Shown piece by piece: positions 9,064 to 19,339 of a stretch of DNA of 64,000 bases. Source of the stretch: Mangrovibacter plantisponsor (lineage in GTDB: Bacteria > Pseudomonadota > Gammaproteobacteria > Enterobacterales > Enterobacteriaceae); assembly GCF_003182475.1 (NCBI RefSeq), contig NZ_QGTS01000007.1, positions 248,001 to 312,000 of the forward strand, given 5' to 3'. Numbering within the stretch: the stretch's first letter is position 1; the number at the start of each line of letters is the position of its first letter. The notes beneath the pieces are model-generated. The model saw only the letters and a list, made by a program, of their open reading frames with translations, had not been told where the DNA came from and did not search any database. The translations under genes were made by a program, and so were the position numbers.

Positions 9064-10368
9064 TTACCGCTCCCAGTATGCTTCTTCCAGGCTGTCTTCC
9101 CGCTCCGGCAAACCCCGCGTCAGGCGTGGAGAGTGCTGGTTGAGCACCTGGTAGCTGACCCGGTTGGCATATTTACACACCTGCGCCAGTGAGGAATAAG
9201 TCAGCCAGGCGCGGCTGTGTTTACTGGAATTGGGTACTTGCTGGCGGTGGTAGTTATTGGCAGTAATATCGTGCAACAAGGCTGCCAGCGCGCCATCTCC
9301 GGCACCATTAGTATTCATGATTTTTTCTGGCCCCCCCATATAAGGTGCAATATGGGAGAAAACCCGTACTGGAGAAACACAATCGTTCTGGCGCATTGCC
9401 CGGCTGAACTCGTACTGGTTAAATTCGGCTATCGCGCCCGGTAACAGCGGGTGCTGAGTTTTACGTTTGTTGTCATCTTCGGTGTAACCTGCCATGAACA
9501 GGCCAACTGGCCCGGCAGTACACAACACCAGGTCCACCCAGTCGAGCGCGCGGTTTGCTGCCAGCAGTGGGTCACGCTCGCCAGTCAGTGCTTCACCCTC
9601 TTCTTCATTCATTGCCAGGATGTCGACATTGTCGCGCAGAAAATCCTGCCACCACTGTGCCTGTTCAGTAATGACATACTTGGTTCCAAGGGTAATCACT
9701 ACCGGGACATTATGTTTTTTGGCGTAAGCAATAGCCTGCATAGTGGCATCGCGCATAGGTTCATCTGGCGCACAGCGCACCAGATAAGCCGACAACACCA
9801 GTGCCGAGGCCCCGGCGATTACCGCTTCAGGGATACTTTCCGGGCGCAGGTGATTCATCATGCCAGGGCTGATGGCAAATGTCCGTTCGCCATTGTCGCT
9901 TATCAGCGTAAAACAGCGCCCGATGGCACCATCCACCCCTTGCAGATAATTCAGGTCTGTTCGGCTGGATGTATTACACAAGTAACGGTATGCGTAACTG
10001 CCGGGCGTAATGGAACTGCACATCACCCCTAACAAGACCGAGCGGTCATCAGCCAGTACTGAGTAGTTATGCATCGTGTTGCCAATCGTCCCACCAGCAA
10101 ATTGATGAGTGATTAACTGATTCTGGGTAAGCTCCTGGTACAACGCTTCCGCTTTGGCATCATCAATCACCAGCGAGTGGCCCTGGCTCAGGCCATAGCG
10201 GGTAATGAAGTCATCATCAACCCGGGCTTCAATATCGACCAGCGTCTGGTCAATACCGACAATCCAGGCGTTTGTCTGGTCGCTTTCAGTTTTAACCTGA
10301 GCCAGTAACGGATCACGGGCACTGACGGGAAAATAGTGTTTGGATTTACGTTTACCAGGAAATTTCAT
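9064..10368 (-). CDS. gsk: Inosine-guanosine kinase
   Basis: 434 residues from the ATG at 10366-10368 (MKFPGKRKSKHYFP), the same start and length as E. coli Gsk; a nine-codon upstream extension is not supported. It is a PfkB/ribokinase-family enzyme with the N-terminal GGTIGNTMHN glycine motif and the C-terminal NTNGAGDGALAALL signature carrying the catalytic Asp and anion hole. It phosphorylates guanosine and inosine in purine nucleoside salvage. It follows hemH on the same strand, 63 bp away; aes, present there in E. coli, is absent. Confidence 0.96.
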   Translation of the reverse strand: MKFPGKRKSKHYFPVSARDPLLAQVKTESDQTNAWIVGIDQTLVDIEARVDDDFITRYGLSQGHSLVIDDAKAEALYQELTQNQLITHQFAGGTIGNTMHNYSVLADDRSVLLGVMCSSITPGSYAYRYLCNTSSRTDLNYLQGVDGAIGRCFTLISDNGERTFAISPGMMNHLRPESIPEAVIAGASALVLSAYLVRCAPDEPMRDATMQAIAYAKKHNVPVVITLGTKYVITEQAQWWQDFLRDNVDILAMNEEEGEALTGERDPLLAANRALDWVDLVLCTAGPVGLFMAGYTEDDNKRKTQHPLLPGAIAEFNQYEFSRAMRQNDCVSPVRVFSHIAPYMGGPEKIMNTNGAGDGALAALLHDITANNYHRQQVPNSSKHSRAWLTYSSLAQVCKYANRVSYQVLNQHSPRLTRGLPEREDSLEEAYWER

Positions 10369-10431
10369 CGTGTTTTTGCGGGGGAGAGAAAACAAGCCGG
10401 AAGTTTAGCACACCCGGCCCGTTTTCTGCGA

Positions 10432-11394
10432 TCACCGATAATGCGCGGTGAGGGCCTCCATCATAGTGATATGCGCGGCATCATCATTCAGTGCCGGAAT
10501 ATAGTGGTATGTTTCTCCACCCGCTTCCAGGAAGATTTCACGGTTCTGAACAGCCACTTCTTCGAGCGTTTCCAGACAGTCAGCAGCAAACCCCGGGCAC
10601 ATGACCTGGATATTCTTCACGCCTTTTTGCCCCAGTTCTTTCAGGGTTTCATCTGTATACGGAGTGAGCCATGGCTCGCGCCCAAAGCGCGACTGGTAAG
10701 TCATCATGACTTTTTCTGGAGCAATGCCAAGTGCAGAAACCAGTGCCCGGGTTGTGTCACGGCAGCGTTGCGGGTAGGTATCGCCCTGGCTTGCATAACG
10801 TTGTGGGATGCCATGGTAAGACAGTAGCAGCAGTTCAGGTTCACCAAACTCGGCAAAACTGGCTTTCACCTTCCCGACCAGTGCGGAAATATACTGGGTA
10901 TCATCCGCGTAATCACGAATAAAGCTGACGGCAGGAATTGACCGTTTGGTGGCGAGAATACGTGCCAGTTCATCCCAAACGGCAGCGACAGTCGAACAAG
11001 AATATTGTGGGTAAAGTGGCAGCACAATCAGGTGATCAACCCCCTGAGCCAGCAGGCTGTCAACGGCATCACACATAGCGGGCTTACCGTAGCTCATTCC
11101 CAGCGCAACAGGTGTGTCAGGTAATTGTGCCTGCAGTGCCTGAGCCTGGCGCTTACTGTAAACCATCAGCGGCGAGCCTTCTTCCATCCAGACCGACTGG
11201 TACAGCTTTGCCACCCGTGGTGAACGCACAGGCAGAATCACGCCTCGCAGCAGAGGCCACCACAACCAGCGTGGGGTATCCACCACCCGGCGGTCGCTCA
11301 AAAACTGGCGTAAATAACGTTTAACAGCGGCAGGGGTTGGGGCATCCGGTGTGCCTAAATTAACCAGTAAAATACCTGTTTTTTGCTGAGTCAT
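10432..11394 (-). CDS. hemH: Ferrochelatase HemH
   Basis: 320 residues from the ATG at 11392-11394 ([17 protein letters not shown]), the length of E. coli HemH; another in-frame ATG lies two codons upstream and either could be used. It inserts Fe2+ into protoporphyrin IX, the last step of haem synthesis, at the inner membrane. Family motifs are visible: [12 protein letters not shown] contains the metal-binding His, and [17 protein letters not shown] the acidic path residues. It lies downstream of adk on the same strand, separated by a terminator. Confidence 0.96.
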   Translation of the reverse strand: MTQQKTGILLVNLGTPDAPTPAAVKRYLRQFLSDRRVVDTPRWLWWPLLRGVILPVRSPRVAKLYQSVWMEEGSPLMVYSKRQAQALQAQLPDTPVALGMSYGKPAMCDAVDSLLAQGVDHLIVLPLYPQYSCSTVAAVWDELARILATKRSIPAVSFIRDYADDTQYISALVGKVKASFAEFGEPELLLLSYHGIPQRYASQGDTYPQRCRDTTRALVSALGIAPEKVMMTYQSRFGREPWLTPYTDETLKELGQKGVKNIQVMCPGFAADCLETLEEVAVQNREIFLEAGGETYHYIPALNDDAAHITMMEALTAHYR

Positions 11395-11498
11395 TTCCAT
11401 CTCTCTTACGACTAACGGCCTGATAATTGTAACCGAATGCCGTGTTTTGGAAACCAATCACAGTAACAGGGTAAAACTCGCAGATAAAGCACTGAGGG

Positions 11499-11524
11499 AA
11501 AAGTGCCAGCCTGGACAGGCTGGC
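11499..11524 (-). terminator. adk intrinsic terminator
   Basis: Minus-strand stem GCCAGCCT-GTCC-AGGCTGGC (11505-11524), followed by a short T run (ACTTTTCC, 11502-11499). Confidence 0.75.
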
Positions 11525-11534
11525 AGCAGAATAC

Positions 11535-12269
<735 letters not shown>

Positions 12270-12330
12270 CTACGGAAGCGATTCCGCCAGCGAATAACCT
12301 TAAAAAAAGAAAAGATATGAACGCCTGCAG

Positions 12331-12367
12331 AAAAAATACCGCCCGGCCAGGACTGGCAGAGCGGTAT
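12331..12367 (-). terminator. htpG intrinsic terminator
   Basis: Minus-strand outer stem ATACCGC (12361-12367)/GCGGTAT (12336-12342) with an inner CCAG/CTGG pairing, then T6 at 12336-12331. It lies 5 bp past the htpG stop. Confidence 0.8.
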
Positions 12368-12372
12368 TGATA

Positions 12373-14247
12373 TCAGGAAACCAGTAACTGGTTCATACGG
12401 CGAATGAACTGGTTCGGATCTTCCAGCGTGCCACGTTCAGCGAACATAGCCTGGTCGAGCAACAATTCAACCCACTCTTTGAAAGCGTCTTCTGAAGCAG
12501 TATCTGAAGCACGTTTAACCAGTGCATGGTCCGGGTTAAGTTCGAAAATGTATTTCACTTCCGGCACTTTCTGGCCCGCAGCGGCAAACAGTTTTGCCAT
12601 CTGGGTGCTCATTTCGTCGTTATCGGTTGTGACAATAGCTGGCGTATCGGTCAGGCGGTGAGTCAGGCGCACATCTTTAACTCGTTCACCCAACAGCGCT
12701 TTTACGCGATCAACAAACGGCTCAAGGGCTTTTTCAGCTTCTTTGGTTTGTTCATCAACTTCATCTGCCAGTTTATCCAGCGACTCATCAGCTTTTGCAA
12801 CAGACTGGAAGGATTTGCCATCGAACTCCGTCAGGTAGCTCATCATCCACTCATCTACACGGTCTGAAAGCAGCAACACTTCAATGCCTTTCTTGCGCAG
12901 CAGTTCCAGATGCGGGCTGCTTTTCGCGGCAGCATAGCTGTCTGCGGTGATGTAGTAGATTTTATCCTGGCCTTCTTTCATCCGGCTGACATAGTCTTCC
13001 AGAGCAATGTTTTGTACCGAAGAGTCGTTATGTGTTGAAGCAAAGCGCAGCAGTTTGGCAATAGCCTGCTGGTTCGCCTGGTCTTCTGCCGGGCCTTCTT
13101 TCAGTACCAGGCCAAACTGTTCCCAGAATGTCTGGTATTTTTCGCTCTCATTTTTCGCCATTTTCTCCAGCATTTGCAGCACGCGTTTTGTCAGTGCGTT
13201 GCGCAGGTTGCGGGTAATGGCGCTGTCCTGGAGGATCTCACGAGAAACGTTCAGTGGCAGGTCGCTGGAGTCTATCAGGCCGCGCACAAAGCGCAGATAA
13301 TTCGGCATGAACTGTTCAGCATCGTCCATGATAAACACGCGCTGAACATACAATTTCAGGCCATGTTTGTGGTCACGGTTCCACATATCCCACGGAGCCT
13401 GTGAAGGGATATATAACAGGCTGGTATATTCCTGCTTACCTTCAACGCGATTATGGCTCCAGGCCAACGGGTCAGTGAAGTCATGGGCGATGTGCTTATA
13501 AAACTCAGTGTATTCTTCGTCTTTTATTTCCGCGCGGTTGCGCGTCCACAGCGCCTGTGCTTTGTTGATCTTTTCCCAGGAAACAACGGTTTCGCCGTCT
13601 TTCTCTTCCTGTTGTTCAATTTCTACCGGCAGCGCGATGTGGTCGGAATATTTGCTGATAACCGAACGAATACGCCAGTTATCCAGAAACTCATCTTCGC
13701 CTTCACGCAAATGCAGCGTGATCTCAGTACCGCGGTCGGCTTTTTCAACATCGGCGACGGTGTATTCACCTTCACCAGCAGATTCCCAGAAAACCGCTTC
13801 ACTGGCAGCAGCACCAGCCGCGCGCGTGCGCACTGTTACTTTATCGGCCACGATAAAAGCAGAATAGAAACCAACACCGAACTGGCCGATTAACTGGCTG
13901 TCCTGCGCCTGGTCTGAGCCCATGGATTCCAGAAATGCCTTAGTACCGGATTTAGCAATCGTCCCGAGGTGGTCAATAACCTCATCGCGGCTCATACCAA
14001 TGCCGTTATCTGAAATAGTGATGGTTCTTTTTTCTTTGTCGCAGGAAACTCGCACACGCAGTTCGCCATCACCTTCATAAAGTTCTGGTTTGGAGAGTGC
14101 ACGAAAACGCAGTTTGTCTGCGGCATCGGATGCGTTGGAGATCAATTCACGCAGGAAAATTTCTTTATTTGAATAAAGAGAATGGATCATCAGGTGCAGA
14201 AGTTGTTTTACTTCCGACTGAAAGCCACGGGTCTCTTGTCCTTTCAT
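12373..14247 (-). CDS. htpG: Chaperone protein HtpG (Hsp90)
   Basis: 624 residues, equal to E. coli HtpG. The N-terminal GHKL ATPase domain shows [20 protein letters not shown] and GQFGVGFYS. The middle domain contains [13 protein letters not shown], and the C-terminal dimerisation domain ends with [10 protein letters not shown]. It is a cytosolic ATP-dependent chaperone working with DnaK. A sigma-32 promoter lies about 60 bp upstream, so heat induction is expected. recR lies upstream on the same strand. Confidence 0.97.
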   Translation of the reverse strand: MKGQETRGFQSEVKQLLHLMIHSLYSNKEIFLRELISNASDAADKLRFRALSKPELYEGDGELRVRVSCDKEKRTITISDNGIGMSRDEVIDHLGTIAKSGTKAFLESMGSDQAQDSQLIGQFGVGFYSAFIVADKVTVRTRAAGAAASEAVFWESAGEGEYTVADVEKADRGTEITLHLREGEDEFLDNWRIRSVISKYSDHIALPVEIEQQEEKDGETVVSWEKINKAQALWTRNRAEIKDEEYTEFYKHIAHDFTDPLAWSHNRVEGKQEYTSLLYIPSQAPWDMWNRDHKHGLKLYVQRVFIMDDAEQFMPNYLRFVRGLIDSSDLPLNVSREILQDSAITRNLRNALTKRVLQMLEKMAKNESEKYQTFWEQFGLVLKEGPAEDQANQQAIAKLLRFASTHNDSSVQNIALEDYVSRMKEGQDKIYYITADSYAAAKSSPHLELLRKKGIEVLLLSDRVDEWMMSYLTEFDGKSFQSVAKADESLDKLADEVDEQTKEAEKALEPFVDRVKALLGERVKDVRLTHRLTDTPAIVTTDNDEMSTQMAKLFAAAGQKVPEVKYIFELNPDHALVKRASDTASEDAFKEWVELLLDQAMFAERGTLEDPNQFIRRMNQLLVS

Positions 14248-14303
14248 GGTTGTGATACCTCAACAGTTCAGGCAACAAAATAAACAATTTGTGTTGAGGG
14301 AGG

Positions 14304-14332
14304 AGATGGGGACGGGGAAACAAGATTTCAAG
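14304..14332 (-). promoter_or_regulatory. Sigma-32 heat-shock promoter of htpG
   Basis: On the minus strand, CTTGAAA (14332-14326), a 14-bp spacer and CCCCATCT (14311-14304). This matches the sigma-32 consensus CTTGAAA-N13-15-CCCCATnT, with the ATG of htpG 57 bp downstream. Confidence 0.85.
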
Positions 14333-14362
14333 CAGAAACCCTGAAACAGGGCTTCTGTTTGG

Positions 14363-14968
14363 TTAAAAGCTAATCTTTTGGCGGCCAATCAGAGAGTGCG
14401 ACAGCGTTGTGCCATCCACCATTTCCAGTTCACCACCCACTGGTACACCATGGGCGATACGGCTGGCTTCAACACCATATTGCCCACACAGGCCGGCAAT
14501 ATAGTTGGCGGTTGCTTCCCCTTCCACTGTTGGGTTAGTGGCGAGAATAACTTCTGTTATTTTTTCTGACTCCAGGCGTGCTTCGAGCCTGTCCAGACCA
14601 ATGTCATTCGGGCCAATGCCATCCAGCGGAGACAAATGCCCCATCAAGACAAAATAACGGCCGGAAAACTGCCCGGTTTGCTCGATAGCGTAGATATCAG
14701 CCGGGCTTTCAACGACACAAATCTGGCCATTTTCCTGGCGACGAGGGTTGGTGCAAATTGGGCAGACCTCCTGCTCGGTAAAGGTCCGGCAATCAGCACA
14801 GTGACCAATTTCCGACATCGCCCGTGTCAGTGCCTGCGCCAGGCGCATTCCCCCGCTGCGGTCACGCTGCAACAGCGTATAGGCCATACGCTGAGCAGAC
14901 TTTGGCCCCACGCCAGGAAGGCACCGAAGTGCCTCCATTAACTGCGTTAACAGTGGGCTGGTTTGCAT
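14363..14968 (-). CDS. recR: Recombination protein RecR
   Basis: 201 residues, as in E. coli. An N-terminal helix-hairpin-helix ([15 protein letters not shown]) is followed by a zinc finger (CADC and CPIC pairs), then a Toprim domain (IVVESPAD-like [14 protein letters not shown]) and a C-terminal Walker-B-like strand. RecR loads with RecO/RecF at single-strand gaps for RecA repair. Its ATG overlaps the ybaB stop (TGATG), so dnaX-ybaB-recR reads as one operon. Confidence 0.96.
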   Translation of the reverse strand: MQTSPLLTQLMEALRCLPGVGPKSAQRMAYTLLQRDRSGGMRLAQALTRAMSEIGHCADCRTFTEQEVCPICTNPRRQENGQICVVESPADIYAIEQTGQFSGRYFVLMGHLSPLDGIGPNDIGLDRLEARLESEKITEVILATNPTVEGEATANYIAGLCGQYGVEASRIAHGVPVGGELEMVDGTTLSHSLIGRQKISF

Positions 14969-15297
14969 CAGAACGGCATCTTAAAGCCAGGCGGCAGTTG
15001 CATACCAGAAGATACAGACGCCATTTTTTCTTTCTGGTTTTCTTCCACCCGACGTGCGGCATCGTTGAATGCTGCAGCAACCAGGTCTTCCAGCATGTCT
15101 TTGTCGTCTTCCAGCAGGCTTGGGTCGATTTCAACACGGCGGCAGTTATGTGCACCATTAATGGTCACTTTTACCAGGCCGGCACCGGATTCGCCGGTCA
15201 CTTCCATGCTGGCGATCTCTTCCTGCACTTTTTGCATTTTTTCCTGCATTTGCTGGGCTTGCTTCATCAGATTGCCCAGACCACCTTTACCGAACAT
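14968..15297 (-). CDS. ybaB: Nucleoid-associated protein YbaB
   Basis: 109 residues of the YbaB/EbfC family. A long N-terminal helix rich in Met/Gln ([16 protein letters not shown]) is followed by a beta sheet and a C-terminal helix. Such proteins form tweezer-like dimers that bind DNA with little sequence preference. It is placed between dnaX (82 bp upstream) and recR (overlapping by one base), the conserved bacterial order. Confidence 0.95.
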   Translation of the reverse strand: MFGKGGLGNLMKQAQQMQEKMQKVQEEIASMEVTGESGAGLVKVTINGAHNCRRVEIDPSLLEDDKDMLEDLVAAAFNDAARRVEENQKEKMASVSSGMQLPPGFKMPF

Positions 15298-15379
15298 ACG
15301 CTTCTCTCTATAGGCTGTGGCCGCAAGCCGCCATGCGGTTTACGGCAGTTAAGGTTGACTTATGCAGGCATCCTGCACA

Positions 15380-17347
15380 TCAAATGGGGCGGATACTATC
15401 TTCATCAAGATCGGCATCGAAGAAACGCCGAAGTGTCTGGATATTATTATCCGCCAGAATCGCCTCGCGCGCCTGGGCCAGTTTTTCTTCATAAATGGCC
15501 TGGCGCCACTCCAGTGGCGTCCGTTGCGCGAGATTATCATCTTCTGTAATGGTCAATTCAATGGGTTGACCAGTAAGAACCTGCATTGCCTGCTGCAGGC
15601 TTTGCTGGGCAGACGCTGAATTCAGGTGACGCTGGCCCGGTCGCAGGTGCAACAAAACCTGATTGCCGTCCTGCTCGCGCCATGCATTCAACGCCAGTTG
15701 CTGAACCAGTTTCGGCACATTAAGTTGTTGCACTTGTGCCGCCCATTCATCGCGCTCTACTGCTTCTTGCGCAAGCTTTACAGCCAGCTCTGGCGTTTTC
15801 TCATGCTCAAGAGCACTACGCAATGCTTTTGGTGTCGCAACGGGTTCAACTGCTGCTTCTGGCACACTTTGCGCTTTCCAGCGATATGCTTCTTCTTTGG
15901 CCGGTTTCGCCGCTGCATTTTCTGCTGCGGGGCGAGCCTGTACACGATCCGTCACTGCAGCCAGCCGCTCAAGGGCTGACGTGTTCACCGGCCGCGCTCT
16001 GCCTGACGCTGCCGGTTCACGCTTTTTTGACGGGTTATCTCCCTGCTGGCGTTGCAACTGATTGCGTGCCTGTAACACCTGGCTGACAGCACTGGAAACC
16101 TGCCCACTGGCAGGATCAGGCGCTGGCGGCACGGGTGCCTGGGGTTGAACTGGCGGCACAGAAGCCCCGGCAGGTGAAACCGGCCGGGCTGGCTCAGTTT
16201 GTGGGTAGTGGCTCAACGCCTGGCCTGGCTGACCTGAAGGTTCAGGCTGCGCGACTGGTGCCTGAGGGTGAAATGCCAGGGCCCGCAGCAGCGCCATTTC
16301 AACGCCCATCCGGCGGTCTGGCGCCCAGGGCAGTTCTTTACGCCCAATCAGCAATGTTTGGTAATAAAGCTGCACATCACCTGGTGGTATCTGGCGAGCC
16401 AGTTCGCGCAGGCGCTGCTCCTCGGCATCGTTTTCCAGAGGCGGCACTGAAGGAGAAAGCTGCAACATGGCAATACGGTGCAAGTGGCTAAGCATATCCA
16501 CCAGTAACGCTTCCCACTCTACTCCGCGGGCTCCTGCTTCTGCCACCTGGCTCATCACTCGTTGCCCGTCTGCCTGTAATAAGGCATCGAGTAAATTCAG
16601 CGCCTGGAAATCATCCAGTGTGCCCAGCATAGAGCTGACAGCAAGTGTGGTGACTTTACCCTCGCCACTGGCAATTGCCTGATCTGTCAGGCTCAGTGCA
16701 TCACGCAGGCTACCATCTGCTGCGCGGGATAACAGCTGTAATGCGCGGTTTTCAAATTCCACCTGCTCAGCTGTAAGAATTCGCTCAAGCTGATGGCGGA
16801 TTTGTTCAACATCCAGCGCTTTAAGGTGAAATTGCAAACAGCGGGACAGAATCGTCACCGGCAATTTTTGCGGGTCAGTGGTTGCCAGCAAAAACTTCAC
16901 ATGCGGTGGTGGCTCTTCCAGCGTTTTCAGCAACGCATTAAAACTGTGACGGGAAAGCATGTGCACTTCGTCTATCAGGTAGACTTTGAAGCGACCACGC
17001 GTTGGGGCGTACTGAACGTTGTCCAGCAGGTCTCGTGTATCTTCAACTTTGGTGCGGGATGCGGCGTCAATCTCAATCAGGTCGACAAACCGCCCTTGCT
17101 CTATTTCCCGGCAGTTTTCGCAGACACCACAAGGTGTTGCCGTAATACCTTTTTCGCAATTCAGCCCCTTCGCCAGCAGGCGGGCAATAGAGGTTTTCCC
17201 CACGCCTCGCGTGCCCGAAAACAGCCAGGCGTGATGAATACGGCCCAATGACAGACCATTGGCCAGCGCAGTCAGGACATGCTCCTGACCCACCACATCA
17301 GCAAATGTTTGGGGGCGCCATTTACGCGCCAGTACCTGGTAACTCAT
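15380..17347 (-). CDS. dnaX: DNA polymerase III subunits tau and gamma
   Basis: The 655-residue full-length product is tau (E. coli 643). The AAA+ clamp-loader core has Walker A GTRGVGKTS (about residues 45-53), four zinc-ligand Cys (C-EKGITATPC-GVC-ENC) and DEVHMLS. A Pro/Ala/Gln-rich linker follows (about 365-470), then the C-terminal region that binds DnaB and the polymerase core. A frameshift signal after the linker gives the shorter gamma. Upstream is apt, downstream ybaB and recR. The linker is slightly longer than in E. coli. Confidence 0.97.
   Translation of the reverse strand: MSYQVLARKWRPQTFADVVGQEHVLTALANGLSLGRIHHAWLFSGTRGVGKTSIARLLAKGLNCEKGITATPCGVCENCREIEQGRFVDLIEIDAASRTKVEDTRDLLDNVQYAPTRGRFKVYLIDEVHMLSRHSFNALLKTLEEPPPHVKFLLATTDPQKLPVTILSRCLQFHLKALDVEQIRHQLERILTAEQVEFENRALQLLSRAADGSLRDALSLTDQAIASGEGKVTTLAVSSMLGTLDDFQALNLLDALLQADGQRVMSQVAEAGARGVEWEALLVDMLSHLHRIAMLQLSPSVPPLENDAEEQRLRELARQIPPGDVQLYYQTLLIGRKELPWAPDRRMGVEMALLRALAFHPQAPVAQPEPSGQPGQALSHYPQTEPARPVSPAGASVPPVQPQAPVPPAPDPASGQVSSAVSQVLQARNQLQRQQGDNPSKKREPAASGRARPVNTSALERLAAVTDRVQARPAAENAAAKPAKEEAYRWKAQSVPEAAVEPVATPKALRSALEHEKTPELAVKLAQEAVERDEWAAQVQQLNVPKLVQQLALNAWREQDGNQVLLHLRPGQRHLNSASAQQSLQQAMQVLTGQPIELTITEDDNLAQRTPLEWRQAIYEEKLAQAREAILADNNIQTLRRFFDADLDEDSIRPI
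15987..16044 (-). other. dnaX programmed -1 frameshift signal (gamma subunit)
   Basis: On the minus strand, an internal Shine-Dalgarno AGGGAG (16044-16039), ten bases later the slippery A AAA AAG (16028-16022), then a hairpin with arms ACCGGC (16016-16011) and GCCGGT (15992-15987). Slipping -1 reads AAA AAA GCG TGA, ending gamma at about 443 residues (E. coli 431). All three known E. coli elements are present with the same spacing. Confidence 0.92.
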
Positions 17348-17437
17348 CAGAGATAGGCTCGACTTCGCGGGAAGGTGAATTCAGGTTGGATAATGTAACA
17401 TAAGCCCCGCCGAATGAGCGAGGCTCCGTCTCACGAA

Positions 17438-17989
17438 TTAGTGCCCCGGGAAAGGCACCAGGCTAAATGAGGTCACGCCAACATCAGCAAGGCGTTGTTC
17501 CCCACCTAAATCAAACAGGTTAATAATAAACGCGGCATCAGTTACTTCACCGCCAAGCTGGCGAATCAGTTTTACTGTGGCATCAATAGTGCCGCCGGTT
17601 GCCAGCAAGTCATCAACCACCAGCACACGGTCGCCCGCTTTGATTGCATCAGTGTGGATTTCCAGCTTGTCAGTGCCGTATTCCAGCTCATAGGTTTCAC
17701 TAAGGGTTTTACGTGGCAATTTTCCAGGCTTACGCACAGGAACAAACCCAACTCCCAGGCCCAGTGCTACAGGCGCACCAAACAAAAAGCCACGGGCTTC
17801 GGTCCCAACGACCTTGGTAATACCGGCCTGTTTGAAACGCTCAACAATCAGATCAATGCTGAGGGCAAAAGCTTTCGGATCTTCCAGCAAACTGGTGACA
17901 TCACGGAACAGAATCCCCGGTTTTGGATAATCCTGAATGCTTTTAATGCTGTTTTTAAGATATTCAAGCTGCTGCGCAGTTGCGGTCAT
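17438..17989 (-). CDS. apt: Adenine phosphoribosyltransferase
   Basis: 183 residues, equal to E. coli Apt. The PRPP-binding motif [13 protein letters not shown] lies in the middle, and the flexible-hood motif and [17 protein letters not shown] substrate region are intact. It converts adenine plus PRPP to AMP in purine salvage. It lies 90 bp upstream of dnaX on the same strand; the 146 bp before ybaN hold no gene. Confidence 0.97.
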   Translation of the reverse strand: MTATAQQLEYLKNSIKSIQDYPKPGILFRDVTSLLEDPKAFALSIDLIVERFKQAGITKVVGTEARGFLFGAPVALGLGVGFVPVRKPGKLPRKTLSETYELEYGTDKLEIHTDAIKAGDRVLVVDDLLATGGTIDATVKLIRQLGGEVTDAAFIINLFDLGGEQRLADVGVTSFSLVPFPGH

Positions 17990-18135
17990 AGGTAGTTGCC
18001 TATAAAAACGGTGTTACTCACAGAACGCAAACAGGCTGATGCCTGGCTGGTTACACAATAGCCAGCGCGCCCTGTGCTCGAAAACGCTCGAATTTACTGT
18101 CTGCGGGGCGTAATTGCAACTCCTGCGACAGGCGT

Positions 18136-18513
18136 TTAGCTTTTTTGTTGTTTTTCATCAACAACAGGGATACGGGCGAGAAAAATAAAAAGCAGCAGCA
18201 TCACCACTACTAATATTCCTCTTACCCACCAAAGCTTAACCACCCACAGCGAAATGGCAAACGTCACAGCAACCAGCGCGATAGCCCGCGGCTTTGCACC
18301 CGGCGGCATGGCCCGGTATTGCTGCCAGTGGCGTAAATAGCTGCCAAACCAGGAACGGTACAGCAGCCAGTGATGAAACCGGGGAGACGAGCGGGCAAAA
18401 CACCAGGCAGCCAGAAGTACAAAAGGTGTAGTTGGCAACAACGGCAATACGACACCCAACACAGCAAGTGCTACCGATAACCAGCCGGACATGATTAAAA
18501 TAAGCCTCAACAT
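18136..18513 (-). CDS. ybaN: DUF454 inner-membrane protein YbaN
   Basis: 125 residues from the ATG at 18511-18513, preceded by AAGGAAAGG, matching the E. coli length; a TTG two codons upstream is less likely. Two to three membrane segments flank the conserved LPTTPFVLLAAWCFARSSPRFHHWL motif of DUF454, which is found broadly in proteobacteria. No biochemical function is known. It is divergent from priC. Confidence 0.93.
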   Translation of the reverse strand: MLRLILIMSGWLSVALAVLGVVLPLLPTTPFVLLAAWCFARSSPRFHHWLLYRSWFGSYLRHWQQYRAMPPGAKPRAIALVAVTFAISLWVVKLWWVRGILVVVMLLLFIFLARIPVVDEKQQKS

Positions 18514-18563
18514 GTTCAACCTTTCCTTCTGCGCAGTGGCGTTTGTAGAGGGCCGGAGAATTT

Positions 18564-19091
18564 ATGAAACAGGACGCCCTGCTCCGCCAGCTTGAAGACC
18601 AGTTTGCCGGGTTAGCCCGCCACCTGGCACCGTTGGCCACACACCGTTCATTGTCTGCCCGCTTTGATAAGCAGTTGTTCTTAACCAAAAGTACACAAAT
18701 AAGTGATTATCTGGGCGAAGCGCAAGAAAATTTACGCCATTTGCGCACTGTTGCACAGGAAAGGAATGTGGTTCAAACCGCCTGGATTGCCGAACGGTTA
18801 GTTGCCCAGATTGCGGCATTGCAACGCGAAGCGGCAACCTGGCCTTTACGCCAGTACGATACCGCTCACAAAGGTGCGGGCGCACTGCGTAACAGTCTTC
18901 TTAAACACCAGGACTACGAAAAACGCCTGGTCGAAATGCTGCAGGCACGCGAAACTCAGTTAAACCACACCACTTTGCTCACAGAACAACAACAATTATT
19001 GCGGGAAAAAACGGCGCTGGAAGGCAGGCTTGCCCGCTGCCGCACCGCACTTGAACGTATTGAAGATGCACTGGACCGCGTTGTTCGTTAA
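18564..19091 (+). CDS. priC: Primosomal replication protein PriC
   Basis: 175 residues, as in E. coli. An all-helical protein with charged heptads (LRHLRTVAQERNVVQTAW, LLTEQQQLLREKTALEGRL). PriC restarts stalled forks by loading DnaB and binding SSB, acting in the PriA-independent pathway. The start follows GGAGAATTT. The gene is divergent from ybaN and followed closely by ybaM. Confidence 0.94.
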   Translation: MKQDALLRQLEDQFAGLARHLAPLATHRSLSARFDKQLFLTKSTQISDYLGEAQENLRHLRTVAQERNVVQTAWIAERLVAQIAALQREAATWPLRQYDTAHKGAGALRNSLLKHQDYEKRLVEMLQARETQLNHTTLLTEQQQLLREKTALEGRLARCRTALERIEDALDRVVR

Positions 19092-19159
19092 CACATTTAC
19101 ATTTATTGCACACAGATTAACGGTGCCGGGTTAACCTGGCCTGAACATCGGGAGATAAC

Positions 19160-19306
19160 ATGTCACTGGAAACTGCCCCTGACGATGTCAAACTGGCTGT
19201 CGATTTAATTATGCTGCTGGAAGAGAGCGGGGTAGCGCCACAAGTGGTGCTTTCTGCACTGGAAATGGTACGCAAAGATTTTGAACGCAAAGCGCAGGAA
19301 GCATAA
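19160..19306 (+). CDS. ybaM: Small protein YbaM (RsmS family)
   Basis: 48 residues starting [20 protein letters not shown], with ribosome site GGAGATAAC. It matches E. coli YbaM (53 residues) over its N-terminal half and ends a little earlier. It is a helical acidic protein downstream of priC, as in E. coli. The family has been named RsmS in plant-pathogenic enterics, where it affects secondary metabolism and virulence regulation; its molecular role is unclear. Confidence 0.9.
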   Translation: MSLETAPDDVKLAVDLIMLLEESGVAPQVVLSALEMVRKDFERKAQEA

Positions 19307-19339
19307 GCCCCCTGCGCATCAAGTTACCAGGTACCTGGG

